Shown piece after piece: positions 11,308 through 19,959 of a stretch of 64,000 nt of DNA. Under the pieces are notes generated by a model. That model did no database searches and was not told the origin of the DNA. It was given only the letters and a program-made list of their open reading frames with translations. Positions within the stretch are counted from its first letter, which is position 1, and every line of letters begins with the position of its first letter. Made by a program: the position numbers and the translations under genes. The stretch is from Streptomyces sp. PR69 (GTDB lineage: Bacteria > Actinomycetota > Actinomycetes > Streptomycetales > Streptomycetaceae): contig NZ_JAOWCB010000029.1 of assembly GCF_026420845.1 (NCBI RefSeq), positions 1-64,000 of the forward strand. Direction: 5' to 3'.

Positions 11308-11326
11308 CCTTGACACCGTGTGAAGG
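11308..11326 (+). promoter_or_regulatory. MerR-type operator before the MerR remnant
   Basis: CCTTGACAC-C-GTGTGAAGG is a 19-base inverted repeat with one mismatch, 17 bases before the MerR-like start. MerR-family proteins typically bind such dyads between -35 and -10 elements, and TTGACC/TTGACA-like hexamers overlap it. It is probably the old autoregulatory site of the now broken regulator. Confidence 0.5.
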
Positions 11327-11343
11327 CGTGGAGTGAGAGGGTC

Positions 11344-11894
11344 ATGTTCACCATCGGAGACTTCGCCCGGCACGGACGTGTGTCGGCCCGCATGCTGCGC
11401 CACTACGACACCGTGGGGCTGCTGCGCCCCGCCCGCACCGACGCGTGGCCGAGCTGACGGCGGTCGCCGCCGGCTATGAGCCGGAGCACATCGGGCCGGT
11501 GATCCGGCCGCTGTACGAGGAGCTGTGCAAGCGGCTCGATGCCGCGGGCGTCACCCCGACAGGCCCCGGCATCGCGTACTACGAGGCCTGCGCGGACGCG
11601 GCGCCCGGCTCCGGGGCGGACGAGGGCGCCATCACGGTGCACGCCGCGATAGCCGTCTCGGCCGAGCCCGCGCCCGGGCAGGACTTCGCGATCGTCGATC
11701 TGCCGGCCGTCGAACAGGCGGCGACCATCGTGCATCGCGGCCCGATGGACGAGGTGGTGCCCACGGGTCAGGCGCTGGCCCGCTGGATCGACGAAAGCGG
11801 GCGCCAGTCCGCCGGTTACGCCAGAGAGGTGACGCTGGAGTGGGACGAGGACCCGCGCAAGTGGGTCACCGAACTTCAGGAGCCGCTGCTCTGA
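11344..11894 (+). pseudogene. MerR/GyrI-domain regulator, internally deleted
   Basis: The first 37 codons (11344-11454, stop to 11457) read MFTIGDFARHGRVSARMLRHYD..., the start of a MerR winged helix, then break off at RPARTDAWPS-stop. In another frame, from about 11445, a 149-codon stretch encodes the C-terminal GyrI-like effector domain (VTPTGPGIAYYE..., REVTLEWDEDPRKW...). The normal middle (second half of the HTH plus coiled coil, roughly 80-90 residues) is missing. The simplest reading is an internal deletion that also shifted the frame. The C-terminal piece could still be translated from GTG 11445 as a free effector-binding domain, but no good ribosome site precedes it. Confidence 0.8.
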
Positions 11895-11953
11895 CCACAG
11901 CGCCCGTCGGCTGACGCCGCCCGGTCCCGCCCCGACGGGGTCTGTTGGGGACA

Positions 11954-12958
11954 ATGGCCCGCATGCGCGCTGCCCGCCTGATCAAGATGGTGCTGCTTCT
12001 GCAGTCGAGATCCTCGATGACCGGGGCGGAACTGGCCCGGGAGCTGGAGGTGTCGGAGCGCACCGTCGCCCGGGACGCCGTCGCCCTGTCGGAGGCGGGC
12101 GTTCCGGTGTACGCGGACCGGGGGCGGACCGGCGGCTATCGCCTGATCGGCGGATACCGCACCCGGCTGACCGGCCTCGCCCGCGGCGAGGCGGAGGCGC
12201 TGTTTCTGTCCGGGCTGCCCGGCGCCCTGCGGGAGATGGGCCTTCAGGACGCGGCGTCCGCGGCCCGGCTCAAGGTGTCCGCGGCGCTGCTGCCGTCGCT
12301 GCGGGACGCCTCGGCCTCCGCGGCCCAGCGCTTCCATCTGGACGCCCCTGGCTGGTACCAGGAGCCCGAGACGCCCGAGTTGCTGCCCGCGGTGGCCGAA
12401 GCCGTATGGGACGACCGGCTGCTGCGGGCCCGCTACCGGCGGGGCGACGGGTACAGCGCAGAGGCAGAGCGGGAGCTGGCCCCGTACGGTCTCGTGCTCA
12501 AGGCGGGCGTCTGGTACCTGTGCGCGCGTGCGGAGGGCGGGACGGGCTCTTTCCGGGTGTACCGGATCGACCGGTTCAGCTCGGCGGAGCCCGCGGAGGA
12601 ACGTTTCGAACGGGACGGGGAGTTCGATCTGCCGGCCTTCTGGGCGGAGCGCGCGGCGCAGTTCGCGCGCTCCATCCTGCGCGCCGAGGCGGTGCTGCGG
12701 CTGACCGAGGCGGGCGCGCGCCGGCTGCCGTACGCGACCGACCGCGCCGCGGCCGAGGAGGCCCTGGCCGCGGCGGACGGCCCGGACGAACAGGGCCGGG
12801 TGACCCTCACCCTGCCCGTGGAGTCCCTGGAGGTGGCGCTGTCCCAGCTGCTGTCGCTGGGCCCGGAGGCGGAGGTGCTTGAACCGCCGGAGCTGCGGGA
12901 GCGGTTCGCCGCGGCGGCGCGCGGCATGGCGGCGCTGTACGGGCCGGGTCGGCCGTAG
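11954..12958 (+). CDS. WYL-domain transcriptional regulator (YafY type)
   Basis: 334-residue regulator. N-terminal winged helix of the HTH_11 type (about 1-60: ARELEVSERTVARDAVALSEAG), then a WYL domain (about 130-215, containing LVLKAGVWYLCAR and FRVYRIDRF) and a C-terminal WCX-like extension (about 230-325). WYL domains bind nucleic-acid or nucleotide ligands in studied members; the ligand here is unknown. ATG 11954 is preferred to 11945 or 11963, but the site GGGGAC before it is weak. It converges with an SDR gene across a 65-base gap of short repeats. Confidence 0.85.
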   Translation: MARMRAARLIKMVLLLQSRSSMTGAELARELEVSERTVARDAVALSEAGVPVYADRGRTGGYRLIGGYRTRLTGLARGEAEALFLSGLPGALREMGLQDAASAARLKVSAALLPSLRDASASAAQRFHLDAPGWYQEPETPELLPAVAEAVWDDRLLRARYRRGDGYSAEAERELAPYGLVLKAGVWYLCARAEGGTGSFRVYRIDRFSSAEPAEERFERDGEFDLPAFWAERAAQFARSILRAEAVLRLTEAGARRLPYATDRAAAEEALAAADGPDEQGRVTLTLPVESLEVALSQLLSLGPEAEVLEPPELRERFAAAARGMAALYGPGRP

Positions 12959-12975
12959 CCGCCAGCCGCCAGCCC

Positions 12976-13000
12976 TCAGCTGTCAGCTGTCAGCTGTCAG
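12976..13000. repeat. TCAGCTG heptamer tandem repeat
   Basis: Three exact copies of TCAGCTG plus a partial copy, flanked by related GCCGCCAGC and GTCGTCAG units, in the gap between two converging genes. It looks like slippage-generated spacer DNA. Confidence 0.7.
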
Positions 13001-13023
13001 CCGCCAGCGGTTGTCGTCAGTCG

Positions 13024-13947
13024 TCAGCGGTAGTCGGCCGCCGTGCCCTTCGCGCCGCCCTTGACGACCTCCTCGATATACGTCCAGGCGTCCGGCCGGC
13101 TGCCGTCCGCGTCCGTGAAGCCGTACACCTTCGCCAGCCCCGCGCTGGAGAGCGACCGGCCGTTCCAGCGTGCCCGCTCCGGGTCCGCGGCCAGCGCCGC
13201 GACCGCCCGGCCGACGAAGACCGGCGACTCGGAGATCGCGAAGTGCTCGCTCTTGGCGATGGCGTCGCGCCAGTTCTCCTCCGTGACGCCGAAGTGGTCG
13301 AGCATCTGCTCGGAGCGCAGCCACCCCGGCGTCATCGACACGGCCGTGCAGCCCACGCCCTTGAGGTCCTCGCCCAGGGACAGCGCCATCCGGATCGGGG
13401 CGTACTTCGCGAGGTCGTAGTAGAAGTTCTCCCGGAAGCCCTTGTTCGTCTCGGCCGTGCCGTCCGTGACCTCGACGAGGAGTCCGCCCGGGTTGCGCAC
13501 CAGCAGCGGCAGCGCACAGCTGCTGGTGATGATGTGGCTCTTCACGCCGAGCTCCAGCATCCGCAGCCCGCGCTCCAGCTCCGTGTCCCACATCTTCGTG
13601 TCCCAGACGATCAGATGCTCGCCGCCCCAGGCGTCGTTGACGAGGATGTCCAGCCGGCCCCGCTCCTCGTCGATCCGGGCGACCACCGCCCGTACCTGCT
13701 CGGCGTCGAGATGGTCCGCGGGGATCGCGATCCCCTCCCCGCCCGCCGCGGTGACCAGCTCCGCGGTCTCCTCGATGGTCTCCGTGGTCCGGCCGACCTC
13801 ACTCGCCTTGCCGCGGGTGGTCCGCCCGGTCACATAGACGGTCGCCCCGGCCGCGCCCATCTGCACGGCGATGGCGCGGCCCGCGCCCCGGGTCGCGCCC
13901 GCGACGAGAGCGGTCTTTCCCGACAGTGCCTTGGTGTGTGTCGTCAT
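13024..13947 (-). CDS. SDR-family oxidoreductase
   Basis: 307-residue short-chain dehydrogenase/reductase. The N-terminal Rossmann motif is AGATRGAGRAIA (about 16-27), a variant of TGxxxGxG. The sequence continues with LDILVNDAWGG (the NNAG region, here NDAWG) and the catalytic YxxxK inside YYDLAKYAPIRMAL. The GRTTR segment after strand 2 suggests NADP preference (inference). Slightly longer than classical SDRs (about 250) because of a C-terminal extension. Substrate unknown. Confidence 0.85.
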   Translation of the reverse strand: MTTHTKALSGKTALVAGATRGAGRAIAVQMGAAGATVYVTGRTTRGKASEVGRTTETIEETAELVTAAGGEGIAIPADHLDAEQVRAVVARIDEERGRLDILVNDAWGGEHLIVWDTKMWDTELERGLRMLELGVKSHIITSSCALPLLVRNPGGLLVEVTDGTAETNKGFRENFYYDLAKYAPIRMALSLGEDLKGVGCTAVSMTPGWLRSEQMLDHFGVTEENWRDAIAKSEHFAISESPVFVGRAVAALAADPERARWNGRSLSSAGLAKVYGFTDADGSRPDAWTYIEEVVKGGAKGTAADYR

Positions 13948-14093
13948 ACGCCGACCGTGACACGGATACCCGACATCCTCTGTCCGCTATCCGATCGGCT
14001 GCATGATCGGCTGACTGATCGGTTTCGGCCGGCTCCGGCTTTTCCCCGGCTCCGCGTGCGCGCGCGTCCGGCAGCCACGATGCTTGTGCCGTG

Positions 14094-14615
14094 ATGGACG
14101 AGACGGAGTTCTGGGAGATCGTGGACACCACTCGTGAGGCCGCCGAGGGCGACCCCGAGGACCATGCCGATCTGCTCGTCGAGCGGCTGCTCCGGCTCGA
14201 CCCCGACTCCGTGCTGGACTTCGCCCGCCACTTCGAGGCGCGCTACAACCGCGCGTACACCTGGGATCTGTGGGGTGCGGCCGCTGTGCTGCTGGGCGGG
14301 GCCAGCGACGACGCCTTCGACTACTTCCGCTGCTGGCTGATCGGCCAGGGCCGGGAGGTGTTCGAGGGCGCGGTGCACGATCCGGACTCGCTGGCCGAGC
14401 TGCTGGAGGAGTTCGACGAGGACATCGACGGGGACGGTGAGGAGCTGGGGTACGCGGCCGACGAGGCGTATGAGCAGCTCACCGGGGTGGTGGCGCCGGA
14501 TCTGGGGATCGCGCCGCAGACGGCGGAGCCGACGGGCACGCCGTTCGACTTCGACGACGACGCGGCTCTGGCGCGCCGGTTTCCGCGGCTGTGGGAACGC
14601 TTCGGCGAACCGTAG
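14094..14615 (+). CDS. DUF4240 domain protein
   Basis: 173-residue acidic cytosolic protein beginning MDETEFWEIVD. It matches the DUF4240 pattern: an N-terminal FWxIVD helix, a central DLWGAAAVLLGGASDDAFDYFRCWLIGQGREVFEGAV block, and Asp/Glu-rich helices. Function of the family is not known to me. ATG 14094 is used; GTG 14091 immediately precedes it and could equally serve. A shorter, diverged relative lies at 27052-27513 inside the mobile-element graveyard. Confidence 0.8.
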   Translation: MDETEFWEIVDTTREAAEGDPEDHADLLVERLLRLDPDSVLDFARHFEARYNRAYTWDLWGAAAVLLGGASDDAFDYFRCWLIGQGREVFEGAVHDPDSLAELLEEFDEDIDGDGEELGYAADEAYEQLTGVVAPDLGIAPQTAEPTGTPFDFDDDAALARRFPRLWERFGEP

Positions 14616-14645
14616 GGACGGCACCCCGCGTGTGAAGGTTCGCGT

Positions 14646-15146
14646 TCAGGCGTCGAGAGCGCGGCCCATCAGCACGTCGTCCACATACCGCCCGTGCAGA
14701 AAGAACTCCCCGGGCAGCACGCCCTCGACGGCGAAGCCCTCCGACGCGTACAGCGCACGGGCGGGGGCGTTGTGCCCCAGGACCCGCAGCGTGATGCGGA
14801 TCGCACCCTGCCGCCTGGCCTCGTCGCAGGCCGCGCGCACCAGCGCGCGCCCCACGCCGCGTCCGCGGGCGCGGTCGGCGACGGCCAGGCCCTGGATCTG
14901 GCGGACATGGCGGTTGCAGTCGAGCGGAGTGGGCAGGCCGAGGCGGATGTACCCGAGGAGGGAGCCGTCCGCCGGGTCTTCGGCGACGAGATAGTGCTCC
15001 GGCGGGTGGGCCGCGTCGAAGAAGGGCGCGTACGGGGGTTCCGGCCGGGGCTGGACGGCGTGCAGCGGCGACCAGACCGCGGCGTCCAGCTCGGCGAGGA
15101 CTGTGCTGTCGGTGTGATGTGCGGGACGTATCCGGGAATCGGCCAT
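14646..15146 (-). CDS. GNAT-family N-acetyltransferase
   Basis: 166 residues with the GNAT fold. The acetyl-CoA pyrophosphate loop motif is RGRGVGRALVRAACDEARRQG (about 93-113, R/QxxGxG/A type); it is preceded by a LGYIRLGL strand and followed by LRVLGHNAPARALYASEGF, the classical motif B. The N-terminus (IRPAHHTDS) is typical. Acyl acceptor unknown. It converges with the DUF4240 gene, with only 30 bases between stops. Confidence 0.85.
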   Translation of the reverse strand: MADSRIRPAHHTDSTVLAELDAAVWSPLHAVQPRPEPPYAPFFDAAHPPEHYLVAEDPADGSLLGYIRLGLPTPLDCNRHVRQIQGLAVADRARGRGVGRALVRAACDEARRQGAIRITLRVLGHNAPARALYASEGFAVEGVLPGEFFLHGRYVDDVLMGRALDA

Positions 15147-15181
15147 GGGATCACTGTGTCACGGCATGACGCGAGGGCAGG

Positions 15182-16099
15182 ATGGGTCTCATGCAGGGAT
15201 CTGAGCGTTCTCGCGTCGCTGTCACCGGCTCCACCGGGCTTATCGGCTCGGTGCTCGTCCGCTCCCTGCGGGCGGACGGACACGAGGTGGTGCGCCTGGT
15301 GCGCCGCACGGCCCGGGCGGCGGACGAGGTGGAGTGGGATCCGCACCGCCAGTACGTCGATGTGGCCGGGCTGGCCGGCTGTGACGCGATCGTGCATCTC
15401 GCGGGGGCGGGCGTCGGGGACCACCGCTGGACGGATGCGTACCGCAAGGAGATCCGGGACAGCCGGGTGCTCGGCACGGCCGCGATCGCACAGGCGGTGG
15501 CGGCGCTGGATCCGCCGCCGCGGGTGCTGGTCTCCGGCAGTGCGGTGGGGTATTACGGCGACACCGGCGACCGTGCCGTGGACGAGGACGCCCCGCCGGG
15601 GGACGGGTTTCTGCCGGACGTATGCGTGGAGTGGGAGGAGGCGGCGGCCCCGGCGCAGGAGGCGGGGGTGCGCACGGTCATCTCCCGCACCGGTCTGGTG
15701 GTGGCGCGCAAAGGCGGCGCATGGGGGCGGATGTTTCCGCTGTTCAAGGCGGGGCTCGGCGGGCGCCTGGGGGACGGCCGGCAGTACTGGAGCTTTATCG
15801 CGCTGCACGACCAGGTGGCTGCTCTGCGGCATCTGATCGACACGGAGTCGCTGGCAGGGCCGGTGAATCTGACGGCCCCTGAGCCGGTCACCAACGGCGA
15901 GGCCACGGCGGCGATGGGGCGGGTGCTGCACCGTCCGACGCTGTTCACGGTGCCGGCGCCGGTGCTGCGGGTCGTGCTGGGCGAGATGTCGGAGAATGTG
16001 CTGACCGGTCAGCGGGTGCTGCCCGCGCGGCTGCTGGAGTCCGGCTTCTCGTTCGCGTTTCCGACGATCGACGAGGCGATCCGGGCGTCGCTGAGGTAG
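15182..16099 (+). CDS. TIGR01777-type NAD(P)-binding epimerase-like protein
   Basis: 305-residue extended SDR of the SDR39U1/TIGR01777 group (YfcH-like). N-terminal AVTGSTGLIGSVLVRSL is the nucleotide-binding motif. EWDP, IVHLAGAGVGDHRW and VLVSGSAVGYYGDTGD are family signatures, with the YYG tyrosine near residue 122. The C-terminal PAPVLRVVLGEMSENVLTGQRVLPARLLESGF is characteristic of the DUF1731 tail. Start may be ATG 15182 or ATG 15191. Biochemical role is not established for the family. Confidence 0.88.
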   Translation: MGLMQGSERSRVAVTGSTGLIGSVLVRSLRADGHEVVRLVRRTARAADEVEWDPHRQYVDVAGLAGCDAIVHLAGAGVGDHRWTDAYRKEIRDSRVLGTAAIAQAVAALDPPPRVLVSGSAVGYYGDTGDRAVDEDAPPGDGFLPDVCVEWEEAAAPAQEAGVRTVISRTGLVVARKGGAWGRMFPLFKAGLGGRLGDGRQYWSFIALHDQVAALRHLIDTESLAGPVNLTAPEPVTNGEATAAMGRVLHRPTLFTVPAPVLRVVLGEMSENVLTGQRVLPARLLESGFSFAFPTIDEAIRASLR

Positions 16100-16482
16100 C
16101 GGCGGCGGGTGGCGGGCGGGCAGGGTGCGGCTTGGCCCGGCTCGGGCCGCCCGGCTGGACCCGGCTTCGGCCGCCGGGCTCTGCCGCACCGCTCGGCCGC
16201 ACCGGTTTGCGTGCGGCGCAGGACGCGTGCGGGTGAGGCGCGTGCGGCACGATATGGCACGGCTGGCGCATGGTTGCGTACGGCAGCGCAAGGGCCTTGG
16301 ACACGCTCCGGTTCGGCGATCTTCGCCCACGGCGCTGTGCGCCCCCGCGCAACGGTGCTCCGCGCTGTGCGCGCATCGAACTTACGGTCCTGCTGCTTAC
16401 GCTCGGTCCGAACTCGGGTATCCCTCGGGCCTGTCGGGGGCATCAGCCTTCCGTCAGCCGCGCCGACCTCGGGGAGGGGCAC
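16100..16482. other. 383-base leader with no supported gene
   Basis: Between the epimerase-like gene and the FAD enzyme. ORFs through here lack coding character. It contains alternating GGCTCGGGCCGCCCGGC-like inverted pieces near 16138-16190 and, close to its 3' end, a GGGGAGGGG site (16471-16479) serving the downstream GTG start. It probably holds the promoter of the FAD enzyme. Confidence 0.5.
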
Positions 16483-17859
16483 GTGCTCAGCACCGCTCAC
16501 CATGAGCACCACGCGCACCACACAGACCGTGCGACCGCTGTATTCACCCATGCTGCGCGCCAGCCGGATCCCGCGCCCCATGCGGATGTCGTCGTCGTCG
16601 GGGCCGGCGTCGCCGGACTCTCGGCGGCCCGTCAGCTGACCGCAGCGGGGCTGACGGTCAGCGTGCTGGAGGCGACGTCCCGGGTGGGCGGCCGGATGGC
16701 GACCGAGGAGATCGACGGGTTCCGGCTCGACCGCGTCGGGCAGTTGCTCAACACCTCCTATCCAGAGCTGCGCCGCACAGCGGGTCTCGGAGATCTCGCC
16801 CTGCGGCGCTTCACTCCCGGAGTGCTCGTGCACAGCGGGGGCCGTATACAGCGGTTCGGCGTCGGGAGCGCACGGGGCGGCGCACTGACCATGGCACGCG
16901 CCCTGGCGAGCGCCCCCAGGCCGCTCGACCAGGCGCGGCTCGGCGCATCGCTCGCCAGGCTGGCGGCCACGCCCGTGGAGCGGATCCTCGCCCGGCCCGA
17001 GCGGCCCATGGGCAAGGCGCTCCGCGCCCGCGGGCTGCCCGCCCGCACCGTGCACGGGTTCCTCCGCCCGCTGCTGTCCACCCTGCTCAGCGATCCCGCG
17101 CTGACGACGTCGAGCCGCTGCGCCGACCTCGCGCTGCGCGGCTTCGCCCGGGGCAGGCTGTGCGTGCCGGAGGGCGGCGCGGCCACGCTGCCCCGGCAGC
17201 TGGCCGCGGCGCTGCCGCCCGGGACGGTGCGGACGGGAGTGCGGGTCACCGATGTCGCGATCAACCGGGTGCTCACCGAGGAGCACGGCGAGATCCGCTG
17301 CCGTGCGGTGGTCCTCGCGACGGGCGCGCGAGCGGCGGCCGAACTGCTGCCGGGGCTGCGGGTGCCGTCGTTCCACCCGGTGACCTCGGTGCACCACACC
17401 GCGCCCGCGCCGCCGCCGCACGCGGACGCGTCCCTGCTGCTGGACGCGGACCGGTCCGGTCCTGTCTCCCACACCGCGGTGATGAGCGCGGTCGATCCGT
17501 CGCGTGCGCCGCGGGGGCGGGTGCTGGTCTCGTCGACGGTGCTGGGCACGCCGCCGGACGATCTGGACCGGCGTGTACGCAAGCAGCTGGCGGCACTGTA
17601 CGGGACGGCCACCGACGCCTGGGAGCTGCTGGCGGTCTCCCATGACCCCGAGGCGGTCCCGGCGATGCCGCCCCCGCACGATCTGAGGCGCACGGTGCGG
17701 CTGCTGGCCGGTCTGTATGTGTGCGGGGACCACCGCGACACGAGCACGGTGCAGGGCGCGCTGTTCTCGGGCCGCCGCGCCGCGCAGTCGGCCCTCGCCG
17801 ACCTGGGCGTGCACCCGGCCGGGGTCCTTGAGGCGCCCCCGCTCCCGGCCGCCGCCTGA
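16483..17859 (+). CDS. FAD-dependent amine oxidase/desaturase-like protein
   Basis: 458-residue flavoprotein. It has the ADP-binding motif VVVVGAGVAGLSAA (about 36-49), the following VSVLEATSRVGGRM block typical of flavin amine oxidases and phytoene desaturases, a C-terminal GLYVCGDHRDTSTVQGALFSGRRAA block that closes the FAD site, and the substrate domain between. GTG 16483 is chosen because GGGGAGGGG lies just upstream; longer in-frame starts read through non-coding leader. The mature N-terminus is oddly His-rich (AHHEHHAHH), and no signal peptide is evident. Substrate unknown; it could be a carotenoid- or porphyrinogen-like oxidase. Confidence 0.8.
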   Translation: MLSTAHHEHHAHHTDRATAVFTHAARQPDPAPHADVVVVGAGVAGLSAARQLTAAGLTVSVLEATSRVGGRMATEEIDGFRLDRVGQLLNTSYPELRRTAGLGDLALRRFTPGVLVHSGGRIQRFGVGSARGGALTMARALASAPRPLDQARLGASLARLAATPVERILARPERPMGKALRARGLPARTVHGFLRPLLSTLLSDPALTTSSRCADLALRGFARGRLCVPEGGAATLPRQLAAALPPGTVRTGVRVTDVAINRVLTEEHGEIRCRAVVLATGARAAAELLPGLRVPSFHPVTSVHHTAPAPPPHADASLLLDADRSGPVSHTAVMSAVDPSRAPRGRVLVSSTVLGTPPDDLDRRVRKQLAALYGTATDAWELLAVSHDPEAVPAMPPPHDLRRTVRLLAGLYVCGDHRDTSTVQGALFSGRRAAQSALADLGVHPAGVLEAPPLPAAA

Positions 17860-17905
17860 CCACCGCCCGCGTCCCGGGCCGGGGGGACCCGGTACGCGGC
17901 TTCCT

Positions 17906-17948
17906 GCCCGCGCGCACGGTCATGGGGAGGCCGTGCGCGCGGGCCTTT
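17906..17948 (+). terminator. Strong hairpin after the FAD enzyme
   Basis: Perfect 14-base arms GCCCGCGCGCACGG (17906-17919) and CCGTGCGCGCGGGC (17931-17944) with an 11-base loop, then CTTTTC. A classical intrinsic terminator. The rest of the 230-base gap to 18089 holds only GC-rich hairpins (for example GGGGGCAGCGCCCCC near 18072-18086), which may end the converging regulator gene. Confidence 0.85.
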
Positions 17949-18089
17949 TCGCCGTCCGGCGCGGTAGGCCCCCGGGGCGGGGGCCCTTCCCCACCCACCC
18001 GCCCGCACCCGGCGGGGTGCTGGAAACGTGGGGTCCCCCCCGGAGGCGTGCCGCCATAGCGGGGGCGTCCGGGGGCAGCGCCCCCGGGG

Positions 18090-19724
18090 TCAGCCGAGCG
18101 TGGCGACCCGGTCGCGATAATTCCGTACCGCCGCCGCGTCCCTGTACGGCTCCAGCCTCCGCTCAAAGTCCCGCACATACTCCACCGCCCGCGCCGACCG
18201 CATCTCCGACGACTGGAGGGCCGCCTCCGCCCCCAGCGCGCAGGCCTGGTCCAGTTCCCCCAGCCCCAGCCGCGCCGAGGCCAGCACCACGCGGCAGAAC
18301 AGCCGGCTGCGGGCATAGGCGGGGGCGCCCAGCTGGAGGGCGCGTTCGGCGTGCTGCACCGCCGACCGGTACTGCTGCAGATCGCGGTGGCAGTGCGCGA
18401 ACTCGTCCGCGAGCTGCGCCTCGTCGAAGAACCGCGCCCAGTACGGCACCTCGTCGCCCGGCCGGGCCGTCTCCAGTGCCCGCTCGGCCCGCGCGAGGGA
18501 CGCCGTGCAGGCCCGTACCTCGCCCAGCACGGCGTGTCCGCGGGCTTCCACGGCGTGCAGCAGGGCCTGCACCACGGGCGGGGCGGCGGATCCGATGCCT
18601 TGCTGGGCGACCCGGGTGAGCTGTACCGCCTCGCGGCCGTGGCCCAGATAGACCGCCTGGCGGCTCATCGTGACCAGTACATACGCGCCGTACGCCCGGT
18701 CGCCCGCCGCCTGGGAGAGCCGCAGGGCCTGGACGAAGTAGCGCTGGGCGAGGCCGTGTGCGGCGATGTCGTACGAGGTCCAGCCGGCCAGCCGGGTCAG
18801 ATCGGCGGCCGCCGCGAACAGCCGCCGTCCGGTGACCTCTCCGTACACGCCGCGCAGCATGGGCTCCGCCTCGTGCTCCAGATAGCGGACGAGCGCCTGC
18901 CGGGCGTGCCCGCCGCCGTATGCGTGGTCGAGTGTGCGGAACAGTTCGCCGACGGAGCGCAGCGCCGCGATGTCGCCGGAGGTGACGCGCTGTCCGGGGC
19001 CGCGGTCGGTCGCCCGCTCCGCGCCGCGCTGCCGTGGCACGGAGGGCCGTCCCTGTACGGGCACACGCGGCCGGCCGAGCCGTTCGGCCGGCCCGAGGCG
19101 GTCGGCGCCTCCGGCGGGTCCCCCGAGGCGGTCGGGGGCTGCCAGCCGTTCGACGGGCTCGCCCCGGCCGGAGTCGCGGCCGAAGCCCCGGCCGGGGTCG
19201 CGGCCGGGGTCTCTCCCGGATTCCCGGCCGGATTCCCGGCCGGGGTCCCGCCCGGGGTCGCGGCCCTCACCGCGGGCCACACGCTCGTCGGCGCGTCCGA
19301 TCAGCCAGTCGCGGCTCGGCACCACGAGCCCCGCCGGGGTGAACGCGATCTTGCGCAGCTCCGCGTGGCTGCCGGAGTCCTTGCGCCACAGCCCGCTGAC
19401 GATGTCCACGGCCTCTTCCGGCGTCGCGGCGAACTCCAGCCCCGCGTACACCGGCGCGCAGGCGTCGAGGCCGAGGTCCTGCGCCGTCAGCCGGCGGCCG
19501 AGTCTGCGGGTGAACACCTCGGCGATCAGCGCGGGGGTGGTGCCGCGCGGCTGCTGTCCGCGGAGCCACCGGGTCACCGATGTCTTGTCGTACCGCAGAT
19601 CGAGGCCGTGTTCGAGGCCCAGCTGGTCCACGCGGCGCGCCAGCCCCGCGTTGGAGAACCCAGCCTCGGCGATGAGCGCGGCGAGCTGGCGGTTTGGCGT
19701 GCGCTGCGAGGGTCGTTCCGTCAT
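18090..19724 (-). CDS. XRE/TPR-type regulator (NsdA-like)
   Basis: 544-residue Streptomyces-type regulator. The N-terminal part (about 10-65, LAALIAEAGFSNAGLARRVDQLG then KTSVTRWLRGQQPRG) resembles a helix-turn-helix. A low-complexity Arg-Gly-Pro-Asp repeat spacer occupies about 153-190. The C-terminal half is a series of helices resembling tetratricopeptide repeats (for example YRSAVQHAERALQLG). Proteins with this layout in Streptomyces include the antibiotic-production regulator NsdA; whether this one acts on secondary metabolism is not shown. ATG 19724 is chosen because it precedes the conserved N-terminus; the longer reading has no support. Divergent from lipB. Confidence 0.75.
   Translation of the reverse strand: MTERPSQRTPNRQLAALIAEAGFSNAGLARRVDQLGLEHGLDLRYDKTSVTRWLRGQQPRGTTPALIAEVFTRRLGRRLTAQDLGLDACAPVYAGLEFAATPEEAVDIVSGLWRKDSGSHAELRKIAFTPAGLVVPSRDWLIGRADERVARGEGRDPGRDPGRESGRESGRDPGRDPGRGFGRDSGRGEPVERLAAPDRLGGPAGGADRLGPAERLGRPRVPVQGRPSVPRQRGAERATDRGPGQRVTSGDIAALRSVGELFRTLDHAYGGGHARQALVRYLEHEAEPMLRGVYGEVTGRRLFAAAADLTRLAGWTSYDIAAHGLAQRYFVQALRLSQAAGDRAYGAYVLVTMSRQAVYLGHGREAVQLTRVAQQGIGSAAPPVVQALLHAVEARGHAVLGEVRACTASLARAERALETARPGDEVPYWARFFDEAQLADEFAHCHRDLQQYRSAVQHAERALQLGAPAYARSRLFCRVVLASARLGLGELDQACALGAEAALQSSEMRSARAVEYVRDFERRLEPYRDAAAVRNYRDRVATLG
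19160..19268 (-). repeat. RDPGR/RESGR coding repeat
   Basis: Within the regulator gene, CGGGGTCGCGGC- and CGGATTCCCGGC-type 12-base units alternate in frame, encoding repeated RDPG and RESG tetrapeptides (roughly nine units). It sits in a linker between the HTH and the helical repeat domains and is likely to vary in length between strains. Confidence 0.75.
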
Positions 19725-19959
19725 CAGCTGTGCGGTCTCCTGCCTTCCGGGCCGGGAGCAGCCCTCATAGAACGGCGCGAATTTAGCGGTCCTTCCGGCC
19801 GAGACCACCAGGTTCGCCCCACATTCATCCGATCGTGTGAGGATTGGGTGCGTCGCATGACGGATGCCCACCCCCTTCGAGCGTCGGTGCGTCGCCGTAC
19901 AGTGGCGGGAGTGCACGGTGCGATGCGTGCAGCGTGAAGGCTTCGAGGGAGGCACGGCC

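Noticed and set aside
16109..16639. 176-codon frame in the leader of the FAD enzyme
   Set aside because: Arg/Ala-rich without ribosome site or motif; overlaps the real GTG start region in another frame.
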